60,722 nucleotides of DNA from Ettlia oleoabundans. Lineage: Eukaryota; Chlorophyta; Chlorophyceae; Chlamydomonadales. The notes under the pieces were generated by a model. The model worked only from the letters and a program-made list of their open reading frames with translations. It did not search any database and had not been told where the DNA came from. The position numbers and the translations under genes are program-made. The DNA lies in the NCBI GenBank assembly GCA_019693395.1, contig JAAMXP010000504.1:1-60722 (forward strand), given 5' to 3'. Shown here piece after piece: positions 22,932 through 36,698 of the stretch. How positions within the stretch are numbered: the first letter of the stretch is position 1; each line of letters opens with the position of its first letter.

Positions 22932-25900
22932 TCAAGGGTTGACAAATAGGCAGATGGTGTTATCTGCGCCGGCTGTGAAAGCCCAGGGCTGGGTGGGGTG
23001 GAAGGCCACGTCCAGCACACCCTGGTAGTCCACCATCTCGTGACCCCGCAGAATCTTGACTGCAGGCAATAAGCGTGATATGGCGCAACCATACTGAGCA
23101 AAACGGAAGAGAACAGGCGCCCAGCTGGGGAATCACAAACCATGCTCGGCAAAGTCCTCGGTATGACACCAGCCCTGCTCCGCCTGCCACTCCCGCCCAA
23201 CGAGAGCTTACCGGTTCACACAAGCACCTGCCACACACCTGGAACAATGAGGGGGTTGGTCATGAGGTCGGCATAGACCATGCCGTGGAAGATGTGTACC
23301 GTAGCGTCGTCTGAGGACGAGGCAAAGAGCGGGTAGGTGCGGTGGAAGGCGGTGCCCCGCACAGCATAGTTGTGGTAGCGCAGCGAGCGGTAGGGCTTGG
23401 CCGAGAGGTCCAGGTCGAACCAGCTGCATGACATTGATGTTGCATAAACACGGTGGTGAGAGGAGGGGACCGAAAGCCTGGGTTTGCCTGAGCAGGCCAG
23501 GCGTGGGGATCTTCCAGCTCGACTCGCCGGCACAAAGGTTGGCGCAGTCAAAGCTGGATGGATGGGAAGCAGGGTGTTTTTGCTGCACATGAATGTGCGT
23601 TTGAGCCAGCAGCCAGAGCAAACAAACAGAACTGCCATTCTGACTGTCCAACTTGCTAGGCCCCCACACAGCATGGATCAAGCCTGACCCCCGTTGTCAC
23701 GCACCACAGCCGTTTGTCCTCGCTGCCCACGATGAGGTGGTCGCCTGAGGGGTGCACAGCCATGCTGGTGATCACACCGCTGCCCGCAACCAGCTTCTTG
23801 GCCAGCGCCTGCTTGGCCAGATTGTACACTCGTACCTGCAGCACGCCAGCATGGCAGCGAGAGCAAAGCAACAGTGTGGTTAGCAGCAGTTGATCAATTG
23901 CAGTGAGCTTGACTTGAAGACTAATCAGAAGAAGGATTGATTGGGGAAGGCGTGGCCATGCCCAAGCGGTCTGGCACGGCCGAGCTGGTAGGACAAAAGG
24001 GGTTGTGCAGGCAACGGTGGTGCCTTGCTTGTGACTCCAGCCCCTTGCTCAACTGAACTACATAATCAACTTTGGTAAGAGACGTTCACTGAAAACTGCC
24101 GGCATCGCCACCAATGCCAGTGCAACCCCCGCAACCGACCAGGGCAACCAGCGCTGCCCTTCCTCACGTTTTGCTGTGTGGCCACAAAGAAGAAGGGCTT
24201 GGAGGGATGGAACAGCACGCGCACCACGCGGCCGCGGTTCTTGCGGAAGGGGTTTTGAGTGGCGCCTTTGCTGAGCTGGTGCACCAACACTGCCTGCAAG
24301 AGAAATGGTGGGGAAGGATAATGGTGTTGGTGGACTCGGGGGCTTATAGCGCCAACCATGAAACAGGTAGCATGCCAGAAAGCAGAGCTGGCATGGCGCC
24401 TATAGTGCACTGTCACCGCAGTCTGCAATCCCAATGGCCGATTCATACCAGGCAATAGGGTGTCCCGCACGACAGCCAGCCGAACAACAACAGTTGCAGC
24501 AAAGAGATGCACCTGCGTGTTGCCGGTGGGCGCCGTGGTTGCAAAGTAGTCTCCCCTTGCATGCCAGGCGACATGCTTGACGGGAAACTTGTGCAGCACC
24601 AGCGCACCACTGTTCTCCTTGCCGTCACCTTGCCACCGTTGCCAGCTGACAAGCTGGCCCTCCTCCACAATGCTGCTGTCACCGCCGCTGCTGGCAGTGC
24701 ATTCTGCCAACGCCTTCTCTATAGCGGCTTCCTGCTCCTCATTCCCAGTCCCCGTGGGCAGCAGGAAAAGCCGGTTGCCAGAGGCGGCTGCAGTGGACGA
24801 TGTACACAGAAATCGTTGATGAACAAGGTTGAGAGGGCAGGATTCTAACCCTACAGGATTATATTCCCCTTTGCTGAATATATTGCCACCAGCTGCTGTC
24901 TTGCTGTGTTTCTTACGAAAACAACCAGGTAAAAAGGGCAGATTAGTCGGTGTTGCTGTTTGAGGTGCAGACCCACCTGCCAGTAGCGGCAGCTGTGGTG
25001 AGGGGCACCAGGCCACGCAGCTGACAGGCTCTTCCAGCTGCCAAACCCGCATGCAGCGCGCGGTGCGCACCTCCCACAAACGCGCACTGCCATCGTCTGC
25101 ACATGCAAATGACGAGAGGCGAAACCGATGAAGAGCACTGGAAGACTGAAAGAAGTGGCAGCCACACTGAAACTGGCAACTGCTCCGCCAGGCTCTCATA
25201 GTTGTGGCTACAGCTTTTCACAATACCGTCCACCATAAAGTAATTGCTCATACAGCCCAGCAGCCCACATGCACGCACCTGATCCCGACAGCAGCCACTG
25301 TCCAGTGGGGTCTGGGCAGATGCTGCGCACTGGCTTGGTGTGGCCTGTGTAACGCAGGGACAGCAGGGTGGGGAAGGGCTGCAGATCCTGGGGCTTCGGC
25401 AGCTTGGGGACAAGAACCTCCGGATCTGCAGCACAGGCAACAAATGGGGAACGCATACTGTCACGTAAGCAGCAATGAACCAGGCAGGAAGGTGGGAAAG
25501 GTAGCACGACAAACAGTCAGGCAGTCCGGCAGGCAAACCAGTTGCCGTCAAAGTGCAACCAGTTCTGAATAAGGCCCTTGGCCCTTGCCTCAGCCTCACC
25601 CTCGATGATGAGTCGCTTGCGGCGTGTGCGTGGGCAGAGGTAGAGGTCCAGGCAGCGCTCAAAGCGCTCTTTGATGAAGTTGGAGTAGGCCGGCACCTGC
25701 AAGAATGCAACGCAGGCGCCAGGTGGTGAACATGCGTGCTGACGGCATTGGTGTGAGTAAGCAACGTCTACTTGGTGACCAGGCTGGGTCTAAGGAGAAA
25801 AGCGGCAGAGGTGCAGGAGACTCGGAGGACCATGATGGGCTGCGACAGGTAACCACAGCAGACTAGGCATTGCCTGTGGCACAGCTGGATCCCATGGTCG

Positions 25901-28562
25901 TGGCCGCCCAGGTGGGGCCATGTTTGGCGCTATTCCTGCTCCCTCCCTGCCCTCACCCTGCGCAGGCAGTCGTAGGCTGTGGGCACAAACTGCGGCCGCT
26001 CCTCCTCATTCAACAGCTGAGCCGCGTTGCGCTCCTCCTGCAGGCAGTGTCCAAGCGAGCTGTCCACTGACGTAAGCCTAACACAGTTGGATGGATCAGG
26101 CTGCACTGAGCTCCCAACACTTCACAGCACCAAACCACTTAATTGTTCGGCGGTACACATTTGACGCCCATGCCAGCTCAACACAGCGTGCCATGTCAGC
26201 ATGCACCCACCGCACTGGGCAGGTATTCCTTTGGCGGATTGTAGCTCTCCTCGTGGCCTGGCAGCTTGAGCTTGGGGGCGGTAATGTAGGTCAGGCCCGT
26301 GGCTGTCTTGTCCAGCGTCTTGCCTGTAGGCGGGTAAGAAGCGGCAGCACATATGGTGATGGCAGGAACAGGCTGGTTACGCAGCATTGCAGTCGTGATG
26401 TTGGGGTGGCACCCCATGACAGTTCATGACAAAACTCAATGCCAACCCTCCCCAAAACCCACAACCACTCAAAACATGAGGTCAGAAGCGTGAAATGTCA
26501 CGCAGTCCACCTGATGTTCCCACCTCCCCCCAAGCTTTACTTGTAGTCTTACTCCAATTGTGCCGGAGACCATTGGCACATTGGATACCAGCATGCTAGC
26601 ACCCCCCTCACCATCATCCTCCCAGATCAGATATGCCTCCGGCTTCTGCGGCGCCTCCTGCTCCCGCTTGATCCACCCCTTGCGCAGCGCACGCACAAGC
26701 TTCACAACCCTGCGTGACACACCAGCCGCACACCACATCAGTCACACAAAAAAAAACCAGCAAAACAAGTTCTGAGTTATCAGTACCATACCAACTACTT
26801 GTGACCCCAACACCGGACCTTTGTGGCCTGGCATGGCCCCTTATACGAGTTGCATATGCCTTTAGCGGTTTTCCGACCAATCTAAAAACACCTTTTTCAC
26901 ACGTCAAGCGGGAGATGCAGATACCCAGCCGTCCAGCCACTTACCCAGCTAACAAGCCATCTGGCCATTTGGCCATCCATCAAGCCAGCTATTGAACCGG
27001 TGGCCGTTTGCGAACCCCTGCCCATTCACACACCCACACCCTGGAGGTTCCTACACTCACTTCTTCTCCTCCCACTTGGAGGGGATGAAGCGGCGCTTGG
27101 GCTCCGGCGCGCCGTTGAGGGGCATGACCTCCACATCCCGCGTGAACCAGTCCACCTCGGGCTCGTACGGGTTCACCTCCACATGCGGGAACTGGCCTGC
27201 ACACAAGGTGGAATGTAAGGTGGAAACAGAATAGCAGGCAGGGGCAGCCTGACAGATATGCATGTAGTGGTGTGATTGACTGACTGCCTGGACTTCGACT
27301 GGCAGCCTCCACTTTCGGCTGAACCCGTGAACCGCACTTGTACAGTGCATCATGCTGACTTCGTTGCCGCTTGCTGTAACACTAATGTGCTTACCGGCGC
27401 GTATGCGTTGTATCATGCGCAGCTCCTCTTTGCTCAGCACAATCTCCTCGTCGTTGTACTCATCATATACCGTACGCAGCTCCTGCAAACCTTGACAGAC
27501 GGGCGCGTGTTCAGTATGGTGAATGGTGTGGGGCGGGTGGAAAAACAGCACAGCCATAGAGAAAGGAGGCTTGAGAAGGGTGCAAAGATCAGGAAAGCAA
27601 CACCACTGGAATGCGGTGACTCAAGATGTGGCACCATTAGATTGCAGGGCTGCCCTTGACGAAGCTATTTGGCATTGGGCGTTTAACGAAGGTATTGACG
27701 TCATGCAGCATGGCAACGGGTAAAATGGAAATGCAGCAACATCTTGGTGCTGCCTGCCAGCCCTGAGCCCGCAACTGCGCTCCACCAGCCAGAACAACAC
27801 CAGTGTTTAGCTCAGCCATTAGTTACTCGCCCTTGTGCCCGCACCTTGGCGAGGGAGTCGTTTTTGGCAATGTGCTTGTCCAGCATGTCACGCCCCGGCC
27901 GCTTGATCAGCTTGTTTCCGTCAGCATCATACCCCACGTGCTCCTCATCCTTGTACCATTGCAGCGGCACAGCCCCAATGGTGTTGCGGGCAGGCCGCTC
28001 ATCCTCAGATGAATCGCTGGCAGGGTCTGCATCAGGCCTCGCCTGCGGCTCAGCGGCACCCTGCTGCCCGCCGGGCTCGCCGCCATCTAGTACACCTTCG
28101 TCTCCCTCTCCGTCGCTGCCGCTGCCCGCTCCATCCACCCCATCATCTTCAAGGTCCTCACTATCACTGCAGCAGGCAGAGTATGCTGCTGTGTAGTGCA
28201 AACAGCTGTGGTCCTTATGAGCCATGTCGCTGCTCAGCTGCCAGTCAATCGCGCGGCTCCCGCTCCTTCCTAGCAGCCAACCCTCACCTTTGGCTGCTAC
28301 CGCTCTGCTGCCGCCGTTGCCGATGCTTCTCTGCTGCGGCCATGTAGCCCAGCACAGCGTTCTCAATGTCGCGGTCCACGTCGCTGCCGCCCTCCTCGCC
28401 GTCGCTGCCGCTGCCGCTCAGGCTGGCGAGGTCCGACTCGTCACCCGACTCGTACTCCTCATCGCTAGACAGCTGTAAGTCGGCGGCATCCAGCTCCTCG
28501 GGCGGCTGAGCAGCCAGGGGCTCCGCCTGGCGGCTGCCGCCCCGAGCGCTGCGCTTGCTCAT
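22932..28562 (-). CDS. BOP1: BOP1/ERB1 ribosome biogenesis WD40 protein
   Basis: Fifteen exons (28562-28288, 28166-27845, 27482-27395, 27196-27061, 26709-26612, 26323-26211, 26037-25957, 25696-25600, 25425-25279, 25096-24977, 24787-24513, 24293-24168, 23835-23705, 23423-23239, 23059-22932) give 773 residues. After an acidic Ser/Asp/Glu-rich N-terminus come the hallmarks of the BOP1 N-terminal domain: [46 protein letters not shown] and [19 protein letters not shown]40 repeats follow ([67 protein letters not shown]) to the end. BOP1/ERB1 works in the nucleolus in the PeBoW complex with PES1 and WDR12, needed for 27S rRNA processing and 60S assembly. All introns modelled are GT-AG. Confidence 0.93.
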
Positions 28563-29007
28563 GGGGTGGAGAGCGAATGGCGCACTGCCGCGTTTGCAAT
28601 ATGTGAATTCTGTTACAGGATCGCTTGCAAAGCTAAGAAAGCATAAATACCCACGAGAAGCACGGGCGATGCAGGTGAGAGCATGCGAGGCATGCGACTG
28701 CCCAGACGCTATCGACAGCCGTCCCGAGTGTTTCACTGCAGCTGGGGCGAAGCCTGAGGGCCGTCAAAAGCTTAGGGCTCTGCTGGCACCAGCTCACTGC
28801 CTACTCAGCAGGGAAAAGGTGGCAATGCAGCCGATTTATGCCAGTTTGATCCGTCCCTCATCTTAGAATACACGGCGCAGTCTTGCCGAAACAACTGCCG
28901 AACAGGATTGCGCGTGCGCAGCGACCCTAGTCCCGCGCTCCTCACCCAGCTGCGGTTGCAAGCAGAGCAATCGGGCAGTAGCGAATACCGCGCGATCGGG
29001 CCCCCCG
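28563..29007. promoter_or_regulatory. Divergent promoter region of BOP1 and isoamylase genes
   Basis: 445 bases between two start codons. No coding exon is supported and no particular element is claimed. Confidence 0.4.
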
Positions 29008-32000
29008 ATGAAGGCTTTGCGGCTAAGCTCCACCCTGCACCACGCGCCTAGTCAGGCGCCGGTCGCCTTGAGGAGCACATTTGGCGCTGCTGGACAAGTG
29101 AGTAAGACTGACGCAGTGGTAGGTGGCCGCATCGTACGGTAGAGTGCAGCCACTAACCACTGCGGTTGGGGGCGGGGTTGACTGGTTCAGGTTGCTCCTG
29201 ATCTCCCACCAGGCGCAGCAACATTTGTCAACGTGATGACTGCCTGACAACTAACTTGCAGGCAAAAACTCTTTTACACAGCAAAGTTGGATTGTGGCGT
29301 CAGCCTTGGCAACAGCAGTGGCGGTCGACGGTGATGCAGGCCTACCGTGAAAGTGGTGGACGTGCTGTGCCACAGCACCCGCCAGCAACGCCTGACGCAG
29401 CGAAATCTGCGCCACCTACCGCAGCAGAGGATCCCAAAAGTAATGGCAAACTGCAAGCAGCTACTGATGCCGCAGCCGCACCTGCTGCAGACACAGCCAA
29501 GCCAGCAGCGGCCAAGCCCACTGCAGCTCAGCCCACGCCGACAGAGCCTACACCCCCCGCTGCACCTCGAGCGGTTTCTGCTGACACCCTCAGCGTGCAG
29601 CCCGGCAGTGCCTCCCCCTTGGGCGCCTCCCCAGGCTCTCCGTCCAACCCAGGAGTTAACTTTGCACTCTACGCTCCCAACGCCACCTCTGTCACTCTCT
29701 GCCTTAGCGACTGGGACGACAGCTCATTTATGGAGGCACCCCTGCAGCGCACTGGCGACGTTTGGCACGGATTTGTGGCGGGCCTGCCGCAGGTGGGTTG
29801 TGCTACCTGGTTGCTACAGCGCGATCACAGAGCTTTGGGCAATAACAACGTCCAGGGCAAATGCCGTATTTTGTTGCGCTTTGGCTATCGTAAGAGCGAT
29901 GCCATGACGACACTGCCCAGTTAACACTGTCCAGCTTGCATGATGCAGTCCAAGATTCTGTATAGGTATAGGGTGGATGGCAAGGGAGGCTGGGACACAC
30001 AATTCCGCTGGGACAAAAACAAGGCAAGCACACGGGCCGCGCTGCATTATTCTGATCTGTGCTGCCCCCAGTCACGTAGATTCCCCAGCAAATCCGTTAG
30101 CCAGTTGTCGACCTGCTGCTCTACTCCTGGTCCAAGTGCGTCATGTCTTGCCTGCTCTGCTGCTCTTGTCCCTGCCGCCCTTGCCCCATGGTGCAGGTTC
30201 TGCTTGACCCATACGCAAAGTACGTCAGGGGCCGCGAAGTCTTTGGCAAGCGCGACGAGATTGAGCAATTTAAAACCTTGGTCAGCGCTGCGATTGTGCT
30301 TCACGTTGGCCTTGCTGATGAGTGCATGAGGGGGTGGAAGCCGGCCTGCTTCTTCAGGAGCCTCACACCCACGTTTATCTTGTCATACAAGCGGGCCGAG
30401 ATCTTTTGCCTTGGTCCATCCACCAATCGCACCCTGCCACGATCTTATGCCAGATCGCTCCCTGTGAAGAGTTGATTTGTTGTTGCATGGGTGCAGGAGG
30501 GCAGCGTGTTCCGTGGCACCTTTGACTTTGAGTCCGAACCGTTCGACTGGGGGGAGGGCTACAGCCGACCCAACATCCCGCTTAAGGACCTGGTGGTGGC
30601 AGAGCTGCCCGTCCGCCTGTTCACAGGTGTGCATGTCCTGCTCTGGGCGTTGACCTGTTTTGTTAGTGTGTTGGTAGGGCAGGCAGGGAGGATAAACTTG
30701 CTAAAGAGCTGCAGGGTGCTGGTTACTGTCCTCACATAAGTGCATTCATCATGTGCCTCCACCTTGTACGTCCTTTCCTGCAGCGGCGGAGTCCAGCGGG
30801 CTTCCCGAGGGTCAACGCGGCACTTATGCGGGCGTGGCAGCCAAGGTGGAGCACTTCAAGCAGCTGGGCATCAATGCAGGTAAGCAGTGGTGGAAGAATG
30901 TGGTGGGTGTCCTGTGAGGATATATAAGGGTGGATTCCATGCAGCCAGGCAGCGTCAGGCGGGGTTGCTGGTGGCCGTAAGTTGAGGCCAGCTCTCAATT
31001 GAACTCTCCCTTTGGAGTGAGATTGGGACTCAAGATATTCATTGCATTGCCCTGCCCTGTGCTCAAGTCACTTTCTGTTGCCTGCAGTTGAGCTTCTGCC
31101 TGTGTTTGAGTATGACGAGCTTGAGTTCCAGAGGAGGTGGGTGATGGTATGCATCCTGTTAGCTCAGGCCTAGTCAACTAGGGTAGGGAGTTGACTCTTT
31201 TAACATTGCCAAGGAGCCTAGGCTGGGGATCTGCTGTTACTTGCCTCCTCACCCTGGGTAGCTGCATATTACGCTGCCGGGGTTCCACCCTCTTGTTCAT
31301 CTTGTATCGTAAAATTTTGCTGTCCCAACTGCAGCAAGAACCCGCGGGACCACATGGTCAATGTGTGGGGCTACAGCCACCTCAACTTCTTTGCTCCCAT
31401 GAGCCGATTTGGCTCAGGTGTGTGCTACTATAGCATGACTCATATCTTGCATGCGCTGACTGGTGCTGATTAGTGCTGTTGCGACTGATCTGAGGTTGAT
31501 TGCATATAAGGCCACGACAGACGCATTCTGCGTCTGCTTGCCTGTGAGTCCTACCTTACCCAGCTGCAAACCACTCCCAAAAAAACCTCCCCCGCACTCC
31601 TGTCTGTCCTTCTGTGCTGGCTGCAGATGGTGGCGGCCCGCTGGCTGCTGCCCGTGAGTTCAAAGAGATGGTGAAGACACTGCATGCGGAGGGGATTGAA
31701 GTTATCATTGATGTGGTGTACAACCACACAGCTGAAGGTGGGTGTCAGGCGGCGGTTGGTTGTCTGGTCGACCCGGGTTGCTCTGCACGACCCGGGTTGC
31801 TCTGCACGAGCCGCGTTGTTTTGTGCTCAACAACAGTACAGTGATTAGTAACACAGGATATGGTTCAGAACTCCCGTTTGCTGCCCTTCTACTGGCTCGC
31901 TTCCTCGCTGTCCACTTCCGCTTTCATTGCACTGCACCTTTGCATCAATCTCGGCTTTTCTTTCAGGCAGCGACACCGACCCGTATGTGCTGAGCTGGCG

Positions 32001-35000
32001 GGGCATTGATGCGGGTGCCTATTACCAGCAGGACCCTAACCAGTACGTGCGCATGCTCAACTACAGGTGCGAGGCTGCCTTGCTTTAGGGTGTGAGCGCG
32101 GATGGGTGGGGTGGGCGTTGTTGGCGCTGGAGAGCAATTTGTCATTCTGTCTCATGTGATTCCAGTTGATGCTCAGCGCAACATTCCGATTGGTTAGCAT
32201 AGCTTTGTTCAAATTCACGACACCGTCCTGTCTTGCGCCCCGTCGTTCAACCTTGCAGCGGGTGTGGCAACACGGTGAACGGCAACCACCCCGCCACGCT
32301 GCAGCAGATTGTGGACAGCCTGCGGTGGTGGGTGGAGGAGTATCATGTGGATGGATTCAGATTTGACTTGGGTGCGTTCCAGCTGCGGCAGCAAGCCCTG
32401 CTCGCGGTTTAGATGCACAACGGCTCGCATTGGATTCTCACTTACCTGCCCCCTCCCAGCTTGTCCAGCCAGCTTGGAACAGCCCTGCCGCGTCTTGCCC
32501 TGTCCTGCATGCAGCGCCTTGCCTTTGCCGTGATGCAACTGGCAACGTGATGAGCAACCCGCCCCTGATACGGGCCATCACCAAGGACCCTGTGCTGTCA
32601 AAGGTGAGTGCCAGGGCGGGCTTGCCGAAGGATAAGGATGGGTGCTGAAGGTGTGAGGGTAACAACACTGGAAACACGTAAATGGCAGTTGGTGATACCC
32701 ATGATGGGGTTGGTGATGGTGGGAGGTACAGCCATGCCTGAGTTGTTTGGATGAGTCTGCATCTATCAATAAACCGTTTCCATGCCATCAGTGTCCTCCC
32801 ACCTAGGCAGCCCAGCCTCGCCGTGCCTGCCTTGCGCAACTCTTTCCAGCACCAACTAGCTTGGATCTGATATCCATAAAGTTGACCTGGTAGGCATAGT
32901 TTGTGGTGTGGTGTGCAGGTGAAGCTGATTGCTGAGCCTTGGGACATCGGCGCATACATGGTGGGTTGCCTGCCTGCGCCTGATATAAGCTGCTGGCCTA
33001 TGGAGGAGCATGTGTGTGTATGATGGTGCAGCACACCTGGGAAGGGCTGCTGTGGGTGCAGCGGGCGTCCATGTGCTAGGGTGCTTGGGGCACCCAGTTC
33101 CCTTCCCGCCATCAATGTTTAACGCTGGGGTTGCCATAGACCTACATGCTGCATACTTATGACTGATTGTCATTTCAAGCATGTTCTCTCCCCCAGCTGT
33201 GCCCTCTATGTTCGCTCCTCTGCTGTCTGCCCCCCACTCCAGTTGTGTCAATGCCTGCTCCTTAACGCCCCCATCCTGGCAGGTGGGCTCGTTCCCCAAC
33301 TGGGACATCTGGGCCGAGTGGAATGGCAAGTACAGGGATGACGTGCGCCGCTTCCTCAGGTCGGCAGGCCAGCACTGAACGCTTTGGTGGCAAACCCTGC
33401 ACTCGTTCCCCGTTGGCAGTGTCACCCCCGACTCCTTCCCCTTATGCATGCCAGGCTCATCTACCATAACTTTCCTAGTTGGCCCATCCCCGCAGGGGCG
33501 ATCCCGGGCTCAAGTCTGACTTTGCCACCCGGCTGGCAGGCAGCGCCGACCTCTACCACAACAACCAGCGCAAGCCTTACCACTCCATAAACTTTGTGAT
33601 CGCGCATGATGGCTTCACACTGGCCGACATGGTGGCGTACAATGAAAAGCACAACGAGAACAATGGAGAGCAGAACCGTGAGTGTGACATTGCTGGGGGT
33701 GTTGTGCGGGTGCGTGGGGTTAAGGGGGGGGGTGCACTGCTGTTGGGGGCCGCACCCACAACTTGATCTGGCATTCCTGCGGTGGGCCAGCATCTGAAAC
33801 CATTGGACCCGCAATTTTGGCATGCCTGCCATCTTGCATCCGCCATGATTTCAACACTCATAAACGCTGAAATCATCCACTTACATGCATCCAGTATCCT
33901 GCTGTCTGAATCACTCCTGATTGTTCGGTGGCACACACCATGCCCCTCGCTCGCAACGCCCCTCACACCAACACCTCTCAATACTTCTTCTTGTGCCCCA
34001 GGTGACGGCACCAACGACAACTTCAGCTGGAACTGCGGGGTGGAGGGCCCCACAGACAACCCAGCCATTCAGGCGCTGCGCCAGAGACAGGTGCGTTGTG
34101 TGGTGACATCCTAATGGTGCAACTAGCTTTTGCAAGTTGCATGGGGAGCCATTTATTGTTGGTGTGGTGGTGGTGTTGCCGCCGCCGCTGCTGTATTGGT
34201 ACAACAAGCCTTGGCTGCCTTTGCCCCTGTTTCGTCTCTGTCAGCTGTCTGCCAGGCTGCTGGTGTTGGAAGGGTGCCGCTTTCTGTAGCCTGCCTTCTT
34301 GGCCCTAGGACCACACGCTGGCTCGATGGCTTGCTTGTAGTACTGATGCTGCAAGGCTTGTAATAGCACGCCAGACCTTGGCCTGTATGCCTGCCTACCC
34401 TCTCTGTTGCACTGCTGCTGCAGATGCGCAACTATCACATGGCCTTGATGCTGTCCCAGGGCACCCCCATGCTCCTCATTGGTGCGCTTGCCCTGCTTGC
34501 ATTATGCCAGCTGTCAACCCTGCAGCTTTACCCTTTCTTTCTGGCTTCAAGCATTGCTGGCACGCCTGTACACTGCGCCAAGGGCTGGAAAGTGCCTTAT
34601 GCCCTGCCATTTGGTGTCTATCCAGAAACCCACATCAACTCGTCTTAAGAAGCACTGATCCCCTCACCCGCTCGACCCCCCTGCTTGCAGGCGATGAGTA
34701 TGGGCAGAGCCGTAACGGCAACAACAACTACTACGGCCATGACACGCCGCTCACACACTACCACTGGGACCAGCTGGAGCAGGCCAAAGAGAACGGGTGG
34801 TTCAGGTGTGCTGGGTGGCCAGAGTGCTGGGGCGGATGTAAGTGGTGGTGGGGTGGGTAAGGTGCAGTTTGGTGATGATGGTTGTGGTATGCAACCTGCC
34901 GCAATCTGTTGTCCCTTCTTTAGCGACTCATAGATGAGCAATCGTTTGTTGAGCGCTGCTTGCGGTTTTCCTCCTTGATTTTATCTCTGCAGGTTTTACA

Positions 35001-35963
35001 GTGAAATGATCAAGTTCAGGCGAGAGAACCCACTACTGGGCCGCGCCGAGTTCCTGACCCCTCAGGCACGATGTGTTGCCAGCTGCCACAGCCATCTCTC
35101 TGCTGGGCCTCCTCACTGCTTGAGATCACGGATGCGCTGCTTACCGTCCCTGTATGCATCGTAGCTGGCTCTTACCTCTCTTCTTCAGCCGTGTTATCGT
35201 GCAGTGTTCTGACTCCCGTTGTGTTGGTGCTGCGCCACGTATGTTGGTTGCAGGACGTGACGTGGCATGAGGACCGCTGGGAGGACCCTGAGAGCCGATT
35301 CCTAGCCTTCACACTGCACGACAGGTGCACCGTGCAAGGATTACCACTGCGCCTATTGATTGTTGTGAGCCGGGTCTTATTTTGTGCAAGCTGAGAGTTG
35401 CTGGGGTGGGGACTGTGCTGCTGTTCTGAGGCAAAAACGCCCCACACAGTCCACACGTGATTGGGGTGAAGAGCGGGTGTGCTCAGTTCCCGGTGCTCCA
35501 TGCTTGGGCAGCGAGTTTCCCTCCAACTTGTTCCGAGCCTGCCTGCGTTGCACTGCCATACTGCAGGGGCCAGGGCTGCGGCTCCCTGTACGCCGCCTTC
35601 AACGCGCACTCCTTTGAGGTGCAAGCAAAGCTGCCCGAGCCACCCAGTGGCAAGAAGTGGTGCCGTGTGGTGGACACAAACCTGGCGCCTCCAAAGGACT
35701 TCACCCCTGGGGGCAATGCAGGTGGGTGATCGGAGGTGGAATGAGGCATCATGGGTTGAGAGATTGTCAGCCAGAGTGCGTGCCTGTGCCCCCCATCTGG
35801 ATCCCAGTGCTTCCCTGTCAACATCAGCTCCCGCTTCCCTCCATAACTTGCTCTTCATCCACTTTGCCTGCTTATGTTATCCCAACCTGTACTGCCAGGA
35901 GTGGACGCTGTGTACTGCATCCAGCCTTACTCCTCTATCCTGCTGATTGCAAAGGACAAGTGA
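29008..35963 (+). CDS. ISA3: Isoamylase-type starch debranching enzyme, ISA3-like, plastid
   Basis: Twenty-two exons give 825 residues: 29008-29097, 29262-29792, 29949-30023, 30197-30280, 30497-30626, 30784-30879, 31088-31136, 31335-31417, 31627-31737, 31967-32066, 32259-32371, 32515-32603, 32919-32960, 33283-33359, 33496-33677, 34002-34090, 34424-34481, 34691-34805, 34993-35065, 35254-35324, 35567-35721, 35899-35963. A transit-peptide-like start and an Ala/Pro-rich spacer (to ~residue 125) precede a CBM48-like domain ([13 protein letters not shown]) and the GH13 barrel. Catalytic motifs are complete: DVVYNHT (408-414), DGFRFD with nucleophile Asp486, AEPWD with acid Glu523, and HDGFTL with Asp595. 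Motifs such as NPRDHMVN and [13 protein letters not shown] resemble plant ISA3, which removes alpha-1,6 branches from starch during breakdown. Introns after 30023 and 35065 use GC donors. Confidence 0.93.
31769..31806 (+). repeat. Exact 19-base tandem duplication in an isoamylase intron
   Basis: The unit CGACCCGGGTTGCTCTGCA occurs at 31769-31787 and 31788-31806, followed by a degraded third copy. It lies wholly in the intron after the DVVYNHT exon. Confidence 0.8.
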
Positions 35964-36698
35964 GCATTCCACAGACATAGATATGGCGATGGCCTATGGT
36001 AGCGGGTCCATAGCTAGAGCCGCATATGCCACAACAACCGAGTGCAACGCGGCTCAAGCGCGGGCATTTGACTTCCCACGCTATTGTTGGCGGCCCGCAT
36101 AGCGTGGTCCTCGCATTGGGCGTACTCCTGGGATCGATTGACGTCGAGTTTGAGGCCCAGGACCTTGTGTGAAAGCTGGGTAAAACACCAATCTGTACGT
36201 TGGTAAACAATGCATGTCAACTTTTCAAACCATCATGTCATCATTGGCAAAATATTATGAAGAAAAATACGAGTATGCTCCTGCAGACCTGCAAGCGTGC
36301 CTGTCTTACGCTGGAATCAATCCAACTTTCCCTTCCTGCCCATCAAACCCTGAGTATACATCCGAAAATCTTTGCTCCGTGTACTGCATTCAAGATTGAC
36401 CTGCTTTGCTTTGCAATCGTTACTCAGAGCTGGGCCTTGATCTCATTAATGCTGTCGCCCTTGGCTAACTTGAGCAGCCTACCTTCTGTTGTAAAATAGC
36501 GCCTGACATATGTGTGTGCAAATCATTTCCAATGCATTTGGTGGCAACATATAATAAGTGACCAGGGATAGTGCACAGGCACAGCGAATAATGGAACAGA
36601 GGTCAGCAGGCAGGTGAGCCATGCTCTGACCTAACAGATGTACATGCCATGCTCACGGGAGCTCAGGAACCAGGCCGTGTTCACTCTGGGTAGGCGGC
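35964..36698. other. Convergent intergenic region: long 3' UTRs
   Basis: 735 bases with no supported exon. The right half is AT-richer and contains TGTAA at 36490-36494, which could end the isoamylase transcript with a ~530-base 3' UTR, a length not unusual in green algae. Open frames near 36200-36500 lack any recognisable domain. Confidence 0.4.

Noticed and set aside
24066..25199. A continuous 377-codon minus-strand frame across BOP1 introns
   Set aside because: Introns here happen to stay open; BOP1 family continuity across GT-AG junctions shows which parts are exons.
36200..36499. A 99-codon plus-strand frame between isoamylase and the monooxygenase
   Set aside because: AT-rich 3' UTR sequence with no domain and no intron support.
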